DNA of 64,000 bases from Desulfomonile sp963700305. Lineage in GTDB: Bacteria; Desulfobacterota; Desulfomonilia; Desulfomonilales; Desulfomonilaceae. A program made the position numbers and the translations under genes. Each line of letters starts with the position of its first letter. Position 1 is the stretch's first letter. Positions 39,701 to 47,875 of the stretch are shown piece after piece. The stretch spans positions 186,001 to 250,000 of the forward strand of contig CAVOXB010000011.1 in assembly GCA_963700305.1 (NCBI GenBank), written 5' to 3'. A model generated the notes under the pieces. It worked only from the letters and a program-made list of their open reading frames with translations. It had not been told where the DNA came from and ran no database searches.

Positions 39701-42700
39701 GGTCCACACTCGACAAATATTCTAATGCCCTCATTGTGCAGGCGTCTGAGGGTTTTCACCCACTCCACGGGCGCAGCAAATTGTTTGCCCAGGAGATCTC
39801 GAATTCTTTCCGGCGCACCCGGTCCGATGGGATAGAAATCTCCTGTGACGTTGGAAAGTATTGGAACAGTTGGGGGATTCACGGTGAGCCGATCGAGGGT
39901 CTTCATGAACGGTTCTCTCGCTGGCGCTACCACACCTGAGTGGAAAGCAGCTGAAACTGGAATAAGCATTCCTTCCAGACCGCGCGATTGAAAAAGCTCG
40001 CCCGCCCTCTTTACGGCAGCGGTTTCCCCGGAGATCACTGTCTGCTTGGGGGAATTCTTGTTCGCTGCGACTACGTACCCATCGACTTCGGCGAGCACTT
40101 CTTCCACTAGCCGCGCGTCCGCGGGAATGCTCATCATGAGACCAGGGTCGGCGATACTGACTCTTGCCATTTCACGGCCACGGACAGCCACCGCCTGCAA
40201 AGCATCCCTGAACGAAAAGACACCAGCGGCCACGCAAGCAGCATATTCACCAAGCGAATGCCCCGCTACTGCGGAAGGACGAACGCCCATCTCGGCAAGC
40301 ACCCTGAGAATCGCTGTATTTGCAGTTAGAATCATGGGCTGAAGGAGCTGAGTATCCTTCATCGCGTCGCCAAGTTCTTTGATGGACGCACTTTCACCGT
40401 GAGCAGGAAAAACAGTGGAAGTCACTGAGGGCAATCCCAAAGAGGTGAGATACTCGTCGGCTTCCCGAAACACTTCCGCAACAACTGGGAAACGCTCCGC
40501 CAGATCGCGCAACATATAGGGATATTGAGATCCTTGGCCCGGGAAAAGAAAAGCTATTCCGAGCTGCGACTTGTTCCGATGACCTTCAGAGAGATGTATT
40601 CCCCGAGCTGGGAAGAAAGACTTTTTCGCGGGATCGACCAATCCCTCGCGGATCAACTGAAGTTTCTTGAGAACGGTGTCCACATCATGAGCTGCAAATC
40701 CGCATCGAACCTCGCAAGACGACGCTTCGTCTCTGTGGCGCTTCAGGAATTGTTGAGCGTTCTCGGAATTGAGATCCGTAATCAGAGCAGCTATTTTCTC
40801 GGATAAATCCGCGGGACCGTCTGCTCCGACAATCCAGGCATCGCCTCGAATATCCAGATTAGGCGGCTTAGGCCAATCAGGAATCGGAATCGCTTCGGCT
40901 TCGACTCCTTCTTTCTGGGCTGAAACCACCTTTAGCCCAGGAATATGCTCTTGCAGGACTATATGGAAATTGGTGCCGCCAAACCCGAATGCGCTTACCC
41001 CTCCGCGTCTTGGAGTGCCATTGTTGGATTCCCATGCTCGCCGCTCTGTTATCAGCGACAAGGGAGAAGATTCCCAGTCTATGCATGGATTGGGATTCCG
41101 GACGTTTATGGTAGGAGGCAAAGTCCGATGGTGCAGGCTCAAGATTGCCTTTATTATGCCCGCCGCCCCCGCAGCAGCCTTGAGGTGGCCAATCTGGGAT
41201 TTCACAGACCCGATGCCCAATGAGCCTTTGGGGCGTCCGGTGGCTCTAAAGAACTTGTCCAGTACCTTCAATTCGGTGGCGTCGCCCACAGACGTCGAAG
41301 TGCCATGCGCTTCCACGAGCCCAATAGTGGCCGGATCAATTTTCCCACTCTCAAGGCATGCACGCAACGCACGTTCCTGGCCTGCCGCATTCGGGGCGGT
41401 AATCCCCTTGCCCTTCCCATCCGAGGAAGAGCCAACGGAAAGAATTACACCGTAAACTCGGTCTCGATACCGGATAGCGTCTGACAATCTCTTGAGGACC
41501 ATCATTCCGGCGCCTTCACCCATGACGAATCCATTGGCGCCGACGTCGAACGGCCTGCTACCATCAGGTGACAGAGCACCGACCTTGCAAAATTTCACGA
41601 AGGAAGAAGGATGCATTGCCGCATCCACACCACCCGTCAACGCGAAGTCTATGGTTCCAGCGCGCAACGAGAAAACCGCATTCATAACCGCTGCCATAGA
41701 AGAGGCGCACGCAGCGTCAACAGTGAAGTTCGGTCCTTCAAGATTAAAGACGTTTGCAACCCGACCCGAAATGACGTTCGCAAGCTCGCCTGGGAGCGAG
41801 TCTTCCGTGATGTCCGGCAATGCGCCCAAATACTTGGACTTGAATTCTCCCAGGACCTCCGCCTTGGCTGGAAGATCAACATTCATGGTTGAAAAAGCTT
41901 CTTCCAAGCACGCCAATACCCTGGAAAAATGCACCCGCTCGGCGTACCTGTCGGTCTTTTCTCCGCCCATGCTGTTGCCGATGATTACGCCCACACGCCT
42001 GCCTTTCAACATTGCCGCAGACAAACCAGCGTCTTCGAGGGCATCACCCACACATGCTATTGCCATTTGCTGGGTGAGATCCATCTGTTTGGCCACAGCA
42101 GGCGGAATACGAAATTTTAAGGGATCAAACTTGAAACTCGTCAGAAAGCCGCCGATACGGGAATATGTCTTGTCCGGGGCCTTGGGGTCAGGATCGTAAT
42201 ACAGACTCGGGTTGCCCCAGCGATCAGGCGGGACATCTACGATTCCACTGCGACCGCTGATGATCTGATCCCAGAATTTGTCGGGAGTGTCCGAGCCAGG
42301 AAATCGCAAACCTATTCCGACGACAGCGATGGGTTCCTTTTCATCTTCGATCTCGATGACCGGGAGAGCTTCATCGGTTTTCTCAACCACCACTTCTTCA
42401 GATCTTGCCGGCAAGGTTCTGCTCTCGAAGACGCGGCGACCCTCCTCAAGTATATTTTTATGAAGCTTTTCAACTGTTAACCTTTCATCAAGAATAGATA
42501 CAACCTGACCCATAAGGTACAGACCGCGCTGTAACTGCTCGTCAGGAGGCAGATCACAAAACACGGGGCAGTCCCAGGTTGCAGTCTGCGGGTCTATGGC
42601 GCATCCCTTGGCAGCCAGCCGCAGAGAGCCAAGGTTGTCTATTTCATAAAGTTCTTTGCGCTCCGTGAGATTCACCCCATTGCGGAGCCTTTCCTGTTCC

Positions 42701-44418
42701 ATTTCGATGAGCTGTGATGCTCTGCTAGACCCCGCTGCTCGAGCCCGGATGTTAACTGTGCGTCCGATCACGACCGTCCTGCCGGTATCCAGGGTCAAAT
42801 CCTGATAAGTGCGAGTGATGGCGCAAGTAGCAACAGCTTCCTCAGTAGTGAGGTACGCTGTTCCCATCTGTAGTCCCACGTTCAGCCCTTTGTCCGTAAG
42901 ATCTCCCACCATCCCAGCCACAAAAGCAGCAGCGCGACCCGAAGCGATTCCTCCGGCAAAGAGCACGGTGACATCGTTCAATGGAATCCCGTTTGCCGCA
43001 GCTGATTCAAGCTCATTCAGATTAGCAGCCCAAAGATTGAGGCTACCGAAGGTGCCGATATGCCCACCGGACTCGCAGCCCTCGAACACAAAATGTCTCA
43101 GCCCAGCTTTCAAGCCCTCGGATAGTATGGCAGGGGAGGGACAATGCAAGTAACAGCGCGTCCCAATTGACTCGATTAGTTTGGCAAGATCGACGCTCCC
43201 AGCGGCCAGAATGGCGAAAGGAGGCGGATTGTCTCTCATGATTGCCAGGTGCGCTTCGTAATTCTTTCGGTTAATCTCCAAGCCGATCAGTCCAACCCCG
43301 AATTTTCCGTTTGTCTTCTCCCTCGCCAGAGCGATTCCTTCTCGCGCTATCGGGCCAGGCATATTGCCCATCGCCATGAACGGCAAAGCTCCTCCCGCAG
43401 CCACAGCAGCGAGAAAATCCGGACTATCGCTTACATGAGCCATTGGTCCCTGAACAATGGGAAACTCTGTAAGATGATCTTTGCAGACCTTAGAGGCACT
43501 ACCGAAAGGCCAGCCCACAGATTGGCGGGAAAGACGTCTGCCAAATTCAGCAACGACAGCTTGGGCGCTACCGAAGGCCGCAAATTTCTTCGCGGTAACT
43601 ATGTCCTCTGACAAGGGCAAGAGCGCTTCACCCGAATCCGGCGCCGATACAAGCGCCTTCAGAGCTGCGTTGAGTTGTTCCCTATGAGCGTCGAAATCGG
43701 CAGGAGTGAGAGGGCCCTCCAATTTCGTCAACTGACGCACACTCTTCGTGCCGACTCGAGAATAGACCCTCAGCGGCGAACCCATTATCTCGCCGAGAAC
43801 GGAAGTGGCTGGCATGCTCAAGGAGCGCAGAAAGTCTCTGTGGGCTGAATCGATTGCTGCCCCGGACGTAAGCAACAAATGAACATCCAAAACTACGCCC
43901 GCAGCCCCTGCGGCCAAAGCCCCAGATGCGGTCCTGAAATCAATGCCGCCCTGGAGAAAAACCGGAATCTCGGCTTTTCTGAGAATTTCCTGCAGCAAAA
44001 CGAACCCGTTAGTTTCGCTCACCCAGCCCGGCCCCTCATTGCCTCTGGCAATAACGGCAGCGGCTCCGGCGTTTGAAGCGATCATCGCCTGATCCGAATC
44101 GGCCACCTCCACTAAAACAGGGATGGAAAGCCGCGACAATGCTCCGAAATTGAGACTCGAAATGTCGTCGACACTTTCCAGGGCTATCAGGGCGGCTACT
44201 ACGCCAGGCTCCGCGGAGAATCGAGACAGCTCATGAAATAGGATCCTGACCCCGTGAGGAACGTCTCGGGATATAGTGAAAGCCGCTGGACCTGAGGTAA
44301 CGTAATCCACTATTCCGAGCCCTCCGGCCCGGGCTACCTCTTCAATTAAACCCGAATCCGCATTAATGGGCGGATTCACATAAAGAACCGGCGTTTTCAA
44401 ACCAGCCATCAATTTCAT
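33796..44418 (-). CDS. 3540-residue PUFA/enediyne-type lipid megasynthase with in-cis enoyl reductase and PPTase
   Basis: One intact frame encodes a whole iterative synthase. Domains by approximate residue: NMO-like TIM barrel without clear cofactor motifs (1-265); nitronate monooxygenase/PfaD-like enoyl reductase (310-660, FEGCESGGHIG near 450); KS1 (692-1157, Cys904 in DAACASS, then EAHGTST and GHLKAAAG); malonyl-type AT (1290-1595, GHSLGEYAA, AFHS); KS2 (1720-2235, Cys1980 in DAACAGTTQ, with SHETYSP and GFTGHTMG); ACP1 and ACP2 (about 2313-2388 and 2410-2485, both DLGIDTVKQ with Thr2350 and Thr2447 in place of the carrier Ser); KR (2710-2975, SGGAKGIT, YSAAND); DH (3020-3300, DHHRIANAAVLPG); Sfp-type PPTase (3370-3540, GIGVDLEKIE, WCLKEAALKAMGTGL). 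Its ATG overlaps the TetR stop (ATGA). The product is probably an unusual fatty acid or polyketide lipid; unsaturation pattern and chain length cannot be predicted. Confidence 0.92.
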   Translation of the reverse strand: MKLMAGLKTPVLYVNPPINADSGLIEEVARAGGLGIVDYVTSGPAAFTISRDVPHGVRILFHELSRFSAEPGVVAALIALESVDDISSLNFGALSRLSIPVLVEVADSDQAMIASNAGAAAVIARGNEGPGWVSETNGFVLLQEILRKAEIPVFLQGGIDFRTASGALAAGAAGVVLDVHLLLTSGAAIDSAHRDFLRSLSMPATSVLGEIMGSPLRVYSRVGTKSVRQLTKLEGPLTPADFDAHREQLNAALKALVSAPDSGEALLPLSEDIVTAKKFAAFGSAQAVVAEFGRRLSRQSVGWPFGSASKVCKDHLTEFPIVQGPMAHVSDSPDFLAAVAAGGALPFMAMGNMPGPIAREGIALAREKTNGKFGVGLIGLEINRKNYEAHLAIMRDNPPPFAILAAGSVDLAKLIESIGTRCYLHCPSPAILSEGLKAGLRHFVFEGCESGGHIGTFGSLNLWAANLNELESAAANGIPLNDVTVLFAGGIASGRAAAFVAGMVGDLTDKGLNVGLQMGTAYLTTEEAVATCAITRTYQDLTLDTGRTVVIGRTVNIRARAAGSSRASQLIEMEQERLRNGVNLTERKELYEIDNLGSLRLAAKGCAIDPQTATWDCPVFCDLPPDEQLQRGLYLMGQVVSILDERLTVEKLHKNILEEGRRVFESRTLPARSEEVVVEKTDEALPVIEIEDEKEPIAVVGIGLRFPGSDTPDKFWDQIISGRSGIVDVPPDRWGNPSLYYDPDPKAPDKTYSRIGGFLTSFKFDPLKFRIPPAVAKQMDLTQQMAIACVGDALEDAGLSAAMLKGRRVGVIIGNSMGGEKTDRYAERVHFSRVLACLEEAFSTMNVDLPAKAEVLGEFKSKYLGALPDITEDSLPGELANVISGRVANVFNLEGPNFTVDAACASSMAAVMNAVFSLRAGTIDFALTGGVDAAMHPSSFVKFCKVGALSPDGSRPFDVGANGFVMGEGAGMMVLKRLSDAIRYRDRVYGVILSVGSSSDGKGKGITAPNAAGQERALRACLESGKIDPATIGLVEAHGTSTSVGDATELKVLDKFFRATGRPKGSLGIGSVKSQIGHLKAAAGAAGIIKAILSLHHRTLPPTINVRNPNPCIDWESSPLSLITERRAWESNNGTPRRGGVSAFGFGGTNFHIVLQEHIPGLKVVSAQKEGVEAEAIPIPDWPKPPNLDIRGDAWIVGADGPADLSEKIAALITDLNSENAQQFLKRHRDEASSCEVRCGFAAHDVDTVLKKLQLIREGLVDPAKKSFFPARGIHLSEGHRNKSQLGIAFLFPGQGSQYPYMLRDLAERFPVVAEVFREADEYLTSLGLPSVTSTVFPAHGESASIKELGDAMKDTQLLQPMILTANTAILRVLAEMGVRPSAVAGHSLGEYAACVAAGVFSFRDALQAVAVRGREMARVSIADPGLMMSIPADARLVEEVLAEVDGYVVAANKNSPKQTVISGETAAVKRAGELFQSRGLEGMLIPVSAAFHSGVVAPAREPFMKTLDRLTVNPPTVPILSNVTGDFYPIGPGAPERIRDLLGKQFAAPVEWVKTLRRLHNEGIRIFVECGPKRVMTNLTMDTLSGDVLALPTNHPKKGGIGQLMEALAALATEGIPVDFDRPEKAFVRAAKIRREKPELKIVVQAAPEPAPVAQRGPELLEGLVDKDIRDIASRKEFARFLEIQGEPIRALIKTGYKSFVENVLPLEKTARVVKSEGMDFQPVVVSGISAGLPSDVRFPFDRDTLDDLILGRNFIKKVGDQDRRLMLEKNVERVFKGPSGEAELNVVEDIQGVIQLAGFFSEDEAVDAYGLDERLVRSMDITTRLAVCAGIEALRDAGIPLVRQNRTTSTGATLPESWALPPDLRDETGIIFASAFPGMASLVDEVTRETSARFGAGAKKRLIEFYSGLIQRITNDRERDRITQWFTEEFGGLNPAGSGEQLYTFNRDFLMRVMSMAQGQLAQLIKAHGPNTHIDAACAGTTQAIVLARDWIRTGQAKRVIVVAADDVAGRALFPWIGSGFLAMGAATTSGNVSEAALPFDDRRHGLILGSAAAGVVLESMDLVKKRGMEPIAAVEAGIAANSGFHGTRLDVDHISSVMKKMIAKWEEQSGRSRDELANEMFFMSHETYSPKRGGSAAAEIRALRETFGDNATKIPIANTKGFTGHTMGVGVEDVVALRCLQKSLLPPIPNLKQRDPEFADLNLSTGGKCDANYALRLAAGFGSQIVMALYKSMSREENRITDLHGHRAWLKAVTGYSDPVISVENRTLKAAERVAERAVEKTAAVESQIQEQAIPVKTEAKSVASAKTVGGEEIRQKILSLLSEKTGYPPEMLDTGLDLEADLGIDTVKQAEFISEVREAFDIPRIDGLKIAEFPTIEHIINFVREHTEKDSSDAIPSDASAGSSVDREAIQEKILSLLSAKTGYPAEMLDTGLDLEADLGIDTVKQAEFISEVRETFDIPRIDGLKIADFPTISHIIGFVMEKTRSEVAATTAPVEEKPAENIPAAEEEIRMFETRLVAFGNPPSMPLPDAEEVLVIGGPEDFSQQVTDALAKLGYKSMKLSALPSPLQLNGKRIGVINLHPHESDPTALTKSFQLFLDCAAAFENGPAFLVSVVSEDGAFGFDNPSANAHSAGAVAGATKSFAREYPDSVVRILDLHPDLIPADAAAAITRSLGEAFPVETAVGKSLELRAVRLVPSIDESTDAGMKPGEVLLVSGGAKGITAECLRKLADQNSLTVVILGRTEISRRAEQLARFSPEDWEQEKTKIVERLKRSGSMVTPVMVERELAALKGEAEVFRTISGLRAAGSEVIYRALDIRDADAVDAAIQNVAETCGRVDVVIHAAGIDNSRALKSKTLEQIETVVAVKLQGMRNILTSLEKHEMPPRRIIGFGSVSGRFGNMAQLDYSAANDGLAHLLRKADQDLDAKVSIIDWAPWSEIGMATRGSVQKTLEAAGIDFIPPQRGLDLLLGELGRSSGPCEVLAGGRFGPFAPDAFQVPAANSPEGAAFAGEETTVLTFLPGEYLRARVSLDPANPLLDHHRIANAAVLPGVGAMEIMRAAATLLDPAAKGAVFENVRFRGPIKAFKTDPFQAEVEVHRVPDSDGISGFFYARIFSWFIDREGRKIGSPRLHHECRIRPVSQADAQAVNMETWTESIWVPREDIYAVFFHGPAFMLIEHLLVEGEGKGIRFRYRDTPEMAPMFVDRIPAAVEAVFQAGAGFGLETRGIMALPTGIDQVIIHSGGSMPRDGELRPVKISQDSLVEGRTAFRFDGFVRDTEGRVIIELRGIEMVERAAMAQFPARVFEQMLPVAEIAAAMEKSPEEVVNNLLHEEEAQELAKKATPKRAAEWLAGRAALKRIVRRITSVTGQEPLQEHQIRIVQDENGKPLAEFVGMPDRKAPDLSLSHSNGLAMAAATIQGAFTGIGVDLEKIEVRSDAWVQDYFTQEEIRAAGNGDTRWLELTKMWCLKEAALKAMGTGLRFDLRDISVSSLDKSGNAILEFRNEAFQCFKDNCDGKIIAKVERQDHLVVARVLIR

Positions 44419-45371
44419 GAAATCACCTTAAAAGTATTTGCTTTTTCATGTTGTTCCGGCGGAACCACGAATCCGTAGAAAAGGACTTCCTTCACTGTTT
44501 CTATTTCTGCCAGAAGAGAGCTCTCGCCTCCGTCATGCAGCCATTTTTGAATTACACCGTTGAGAAAACCGATTATTCCGTAAAACACCGTAAAATAGTT
44601 CATTTGCTTCAGGCGCCCGAGGCGAGAAGCCTTCCAGCAGCGCCTCTTCAAACCAGGCAGGCCCAATATGAGCTCGCTTATGAACTTCTCAGACAATTCT
44701 CGACCGAATTCCTTATGTTCTTGAATTATCACCTTAAAAAAGGCCGAATTTTTCTCAAAAAAGCTCAGATACACCCTGATGACACTTTCGATTATCTTGA
44801 GGATGTCTTCTTCCCGGCTGAGGTCTTGGCGGGCAATCTCCACAAATTCAGTTATAGTTGCCTCTTTGAGCGCATTGAAAAGGCTTTCCTTGGTGGCGAA
44901 GTACCTGTAAACAGTGCCCTTTGCTATGCCTGCACGTTCGGCTATCGAGTCGATGGTGCATGCATGAAATCCTTTATCCGAGAATTCCTCCAGGGCCGCT
45001 TGCAGAATCCTGGACCTTGCGTCTTTCTGCTTCTTTCGCTTGGCCTTCTCGGGGTCAGGCGGTCGGCGCAGCGTTTGAAAAAGCAGGTCCTCCAGAAGAC
45101 TCGCTCGAGGGATTCCCGCAGAATCGGCAGTATCCAGAACACATCGGTAGAATTCTCTAACCAGGGCATCTGAATAAATGGGTGAATTAGCCAGGGCGTC
45201 GGACGCCTTTTCCACGAAAAGAAGAACCAGCTCTTCGGGCGTGACATCTTGCTTGAGGTCCCCCTGCAGCTCGCTCTGAAGGATTTTGATAAGGGCCGGA
45301 ATTGCAAACGCGTCTTTGTGGACTTTGGTCTTTGAAATGACTGATGCTATCTGATTTTCGAGATCTTGCAT
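44415..45371 (-). CDS. TetR-family regulator with long N-terminal extension
   Basis: A 318-residue protein. The TetR HTH lies at about 118-165: RSRILQAALEEFSDKGFHAC, then TIDSIAERAGIAKGTVYRYF and the ATKESLFNAL helix. The C-terminal ligand domain is aromatic-rich (YLSFFEKNSAFFKVIIQEH, FYGIIGFLNGVIQKWL), suggesting an acyl ligand. The first 115 residues form an extra helical region not usual in TetR proteins. The stop overlaps the megasynthase start, so both are made from one transcript and the regulator probably controls its own operon. Direct and inverted TGACT half-sites flank its promoter. No strong Shine-Dalgarno site is visible. Confidence 0.9.
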   Translation of the reverse strand: MQDLENQIASVISKTKVHKDAFAIPALIKILQSELQGDLKQDVTPEELVLLFVEKASDALANSPIYSDALVREFYRCVLDTADSAGIPRASLLEDLLFQTLRRPPDPEKAKRKKQKDARSRILQAALEEFSDKGFHACTIDSIAERAGIAKGTVYRYFATKESLFNALKEATITEFVEIARQDLSREEDILKIIESVIRVYLSFFEKNSAFFKVIIQEHKEFGRELSEKFISELILGLPGLKRRCWKASRLGRLKQMNYFTVFYGIIGFLNGVIQKWLHDGGESSLLAEIETVKEVLFYGFVVPPEQHEKANTFKVIS

Positions 45372-45433
45372 GTTTTTACTCGATAATAAAAAATGGTGCT
45401 CAATAAAATGCTAAGGTCAGTCAAGTTACCTGA

Positions 45434-45451
45434 TGACTGACCGGCTAGTCA
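45434..45451. promoter_or_regulatory. putative TetR operator O1
   Basis: TGACTGACCGGCTAGTCA is an 18-base palindrome with 14 of 18 matching positions. It lies just downstream of the proposed -10. A further half-site GGTCAGTCA at 45415-45423 pairs with TGACTGACC of this site to make a second, wider inverted repeat. The layout fits autorepression by the TetR protein. Confidence 0.55.
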
Positions 45452-45459
45452 TAAGTATG

Positions 45460-45488
45460 TTGTAATGAACTCGTACGTATTGTGTCAA
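45460..45488 (-). promoter_or_regulatory. putative promoter of tetR-megasynthase operon
   Basis: On the minus strand TTGACA (45488-45483) is a perfect -35 box. Seventeen bases on, TTACAA (45465-45460) is a weak -10. The two operator-like palindromes sit on either side of it, which supports the call. Confidence 0.45.
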
Positions 45489-45496
45489 GATCTTTG

Positions 45497-45514
45497 TAGT
45501 CAATTTACTGACTA
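45497..45514. promoter_or_regulatory. putative TetR operator O2
   Basis: TAGTCAATTTACTGACTA has perfect TAGTCA/TGACTA arms with a 6-base centre, the same half-site as O1. It lies directly upstream of the -35 box, so occupancy of both sites would cover the promoter. Confidence 0.5.
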
Positions 45515-45669
45515 AAATCAGATGCGCTTTTTCAACACACCATAAAACGGCAATGTTGTCGCCTAATTAGGGATTTGCACGGAAGACGTTATTCAAGGGT
45601 TCAGATGTGGGTAATCAGCCAAAAAATATCCACGAGACAAAATACGATCAAAGAAATGACGGTGGCCAA

Positions 45670-45701
45670 AGTGAATGCCCCCCATTGAGGGGGCATTCAC
45701 T
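45670..45701 (-). terminator. hairpin after the DUF5619 gene
   Basis: AGTGAATGCCCCC (45670-45682) and GGGGGCATTCACT (45689-45701) form a perfect 13-bp stem with a 6-base loop. There is no clean T run on either side, so termination efficiency is uncertain. The remaining spacer to 45371 holds the tetR promoter region and nothing else recognisable. Confidence 0.5.
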
Positions 45702-45715
45702 CCAGTGGCGCTGGA

Positions 45716-46018
45716 TCACATCCCGGGTCTGTAAACAAACACGTATTCTTGGTCGTTGATGTCTATCGATAATGTTCCTCCTCTCGTCTCTGCATAGATC
45801 AGCCAGCTCGGCTTCTCTGTGCCGCAGCAGATAACGTCCGGCGAAAACTTCCCGGCCTTCCTGTCGAACCACGCAAGAAGCATTGGTTGTTCGGAAATCT
45901 TCCTTGCCTTCTCATCCGCTATTTCCTTGGCTTCACTGAAGCCCAGCAGCGGATCGGCATCAATTTCTATGGGCCGATTCAGCATATCTCTTGTAATTTG
46001 CATGCAGCTTCCCATCAC
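45716..46018 (-). CDS. DUF5619-type small protein
   Basis: A 100-residue soluble protein. The pattern MQITRDMLNRPIEIDADPLLG, written here from residue 6, followed by EAKEIADEKARKISEQPMLL, WFDRKAGKFSPDVICCG and GTLSIDINDQEYVFVYR, matches my memory of DUF5619, a family of unknown role in anaerobes. A GTG at 46018 or ATG at 46015 follows GGAGG. It is a single gene facing the same way as tetR, but separated by a stem-loop. Confidence 0.6.
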   Translation of the reverse strand: MMGSCMQITRDMLNRPIEIDADPLLGFSEAKEIADEKARKISEQPMLLAWFDRKAGKFSPDVICCGTEKPSWLIYAETRGGTLSIDINDQEYVFVYRPGM

Positions 46019-46655
46019 ACAGCCTCCGCTAAGTCTTTAGCCATCGCCCGTTTCAAAACTCAGGAGCCATGCTTGGCGTAATCCTGGTCCAGATTCGCCT
46101 CTCACAAATGAATGTACGCATTTGCCTTTGAATTTCAAATCATCAAGTCTGGCTCGGTGGCTGTTAGCTATACGGATGATTCCTGGCGAGAATTCGCCTG
46201 GAGTCGGCTAATTTTTTCCGTCGCGGAACTTTTTCCAAACTGACCCGTCTTAAATAAGCACTACCTTTTCAGGTAGACCACCAACCTTAATTGAAGCGGT
46301 CGCAATTTAGGGCGCGCGCTTCAATCCTTCCGAATCGAAAAGAAAACGGGCAGAGGGCAAAAAGAACTTTTATGAGGCACGGGGACTGTGTAATATCAAT
46401 ACGCCCTTCCAAGGACAAGCGCCCGTCTCGCGACTCACCAGTTTCTTCACAAGGCCTTTCATATCGTAACAACTGATCAAGCTCGTAGGGGGAGCTCCCG
46501 CGGGGGTCAGGTTTAACTCCTAATGGGGGGATAGCGGTGCTGAACAAAAAAACCCTGAGGAGATTAATTGCGCCCGTCAGGCGGGGCACTATGCGCTAGC
46601 AAAAGCCTAAAAAGGCATTGAAACAAAAGTTCCTGAATTCAAGGAGATGTGGAAT
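46019..46655. other. 637-base intergenic region with a structured-looking leader
   Basis: I see no gene here. The last 170 bases before the PstS-like gene (46485-46655) are GC-rich with local inverted repeats, including TCAGGTTT pairing with AAACCCTGA and GCCCGTCAGGCGGGGC. This could be a 5' leader, but it matches no riboswitch consensus that I know. Confidence 0.35.
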
Positions 46656-47510
46656 ATGAAGAAGCAGCTGAGTATCATTTGCAGTGCGATAACAATCGCG
46701 CTGCTTTCCATCGTGGGGATTGAGTGTGACGCTGAAAACGCAAAAACCATCATTCGAGTCAGGGGCGCCGACAGTGTGGCAGGTCGAGTCGAGAAAATCA
46801 CGAAGATGTTTCTCAAGGAGAACCCCGATTACAACATAATCGTCAGCGGAGGAGCAAAAGGAATAGGTTTGGCGGCCCTGCACGATAAGACCGGGGAAGT
46901 GGCGATGGCCCCTCGGAAGATCAGCAACACGGAAAGGAAGGAGGCAGCGAGCCAAGGTTGTACAGTTGGAGGAACGCCTCATCGGCTACGGAGGTATCGC
47001 GATTATAGTCAATTCCTCCAACCAGTTGACCGAACTCGCCGTCGAGCAGCTTCAGAAAATACTGAAGGGAAATTTTACTAACTGGGCACAGGCGGGCGGC
47101 TCCGATACCGCGATTCAGGTGGTTGAACCAAGCCCCAACATCCATGCGGGGTCAATCTACTTTGTTGAACACGATCTTCTTGAGAATCATTCCATCACCA
47201 CGTCTGCCGCGAATGCAGGATCCTTTGATTCAGTAATTAGAATGGTTGCCGACAGAGAATCAGCCATAGGATTCACAAGGGTTAGAGACATCGAAGCCCA
47301 TCAAGGTGAAACTCAAATCAGAGTCTTGAAAATGAAACAGGACGCAAATTCTCCTGCGGTACAGCTCTCCAGGAGTGCAATAGCGGATGGGACCTATCCT
47401 CTGAAAGCGACCCTTCTTCCTGTACTGACGCTCAGAGGGCCTCGCCTGAGGTTAAGAAATATGTCGATTTTATTGTATCCAAGGGCTGGGGTCCGCAAAG
47501 AGTGGAATAG
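46656..47510 (+). CDS. PstS-like periplasmic phosphate-binding protein, three frameshifts
   Basis: The ATG at 46656 follows AAGGAG and starts a signal peptide (MKKQLSIICSAITIALLSIV). The PBP fold is recognisable: TIIRVRGADSVAGRVEKI, SGGAKGIGLAAL, VAMAPRKISNTERKEA, then after a shift near 46947-46955 RLIGYGGIAIIVN and LQKILKGNFTNW. SSNTs such as SGGAKG take the place of the usual phosphate loop SGxG. Further shifts near 47402-47412 and 47428-47432 restore PFFLY, YDA and SPEVKKYVDFIVSKGWGPQR with a stop at 47510. About 285 residues. No pstCAB or phoU is near. It may bind phosphate or another oxyanion. The decay is either real or sequence error. Confidence 0.75.
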
Positions 47511-47716
47511 AAAAGTTACCGCGCTGAACGGGTTGAACGGTCGGCACTATTATTCCGATCGTTCAACTCACGTGTACTGCACCATCGCATTCGTTTTCGT
47601 AAGTTGTTATCATATTAATGGGAAAGCTGTTCATGTATGTTAAGGAACGCGCTGCGCTGTGTTGGAAGTCTAATAGCGGGGGAAATCCCTTGCCAATTCC
47701 GGAAAGGAATGAACAA

Positions 47717-47875
47717 ATGCAAAAATTCGTGTGCCAGGTGTGCGACTATGTTTATGACCCAACGGTTGGTGACCCTGAGAGTGGAATCCGAGCTGGTGTT
47801 GCATTTGAAGACCTCCCTGATGATTGGGTATGTCCCTTGTGCGGAATAGGGAAGGAAGCCTTTTCTCCAGTGTGA
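47717..47875 (+). CDS. rubredoxin
   Basis: A 52-residue one-iron electron carrier. The four Cys ligands lie in CQVCDYVYDP and CPLCGIGKEAF. PESGIRAGVAFEDLPDDWVC is the standard loop. The ATG at 47717 follows GGAAAGGA; the longer frame upstream adds only unconserved residues. In anaerobes rubredoxin feeds electrons to oxygen- and peroxide-reducing enzymes, but none is adjacent. Confidence 0.96.
   Translation: MQKFVCQVCDYVYDPTVGDPESGIRAGVAFEDLPDDWVCPLCGIGKEAFSPV

Noticed and set aside
41492..42199. 235-codon and similar long plus-strand frames opposite the megasynthase
   Set aside because: GC-rich coding DNA gives long shadow frames; the minus-strand protein has continuous, motif-rich domains there.
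44448..45173. 241-codon plus-strand frame opposite tetR
   Set aside because: The minus-strand HTH regulator is clear; the antisense product matches nothing.
46485..46655. c-di-GMP (GEMM) riboswitch upstream of the PstS-like gene
   Set aside because: Structured-looking and GC-rich, but the conserved GEMM bases around the two helices are not present.
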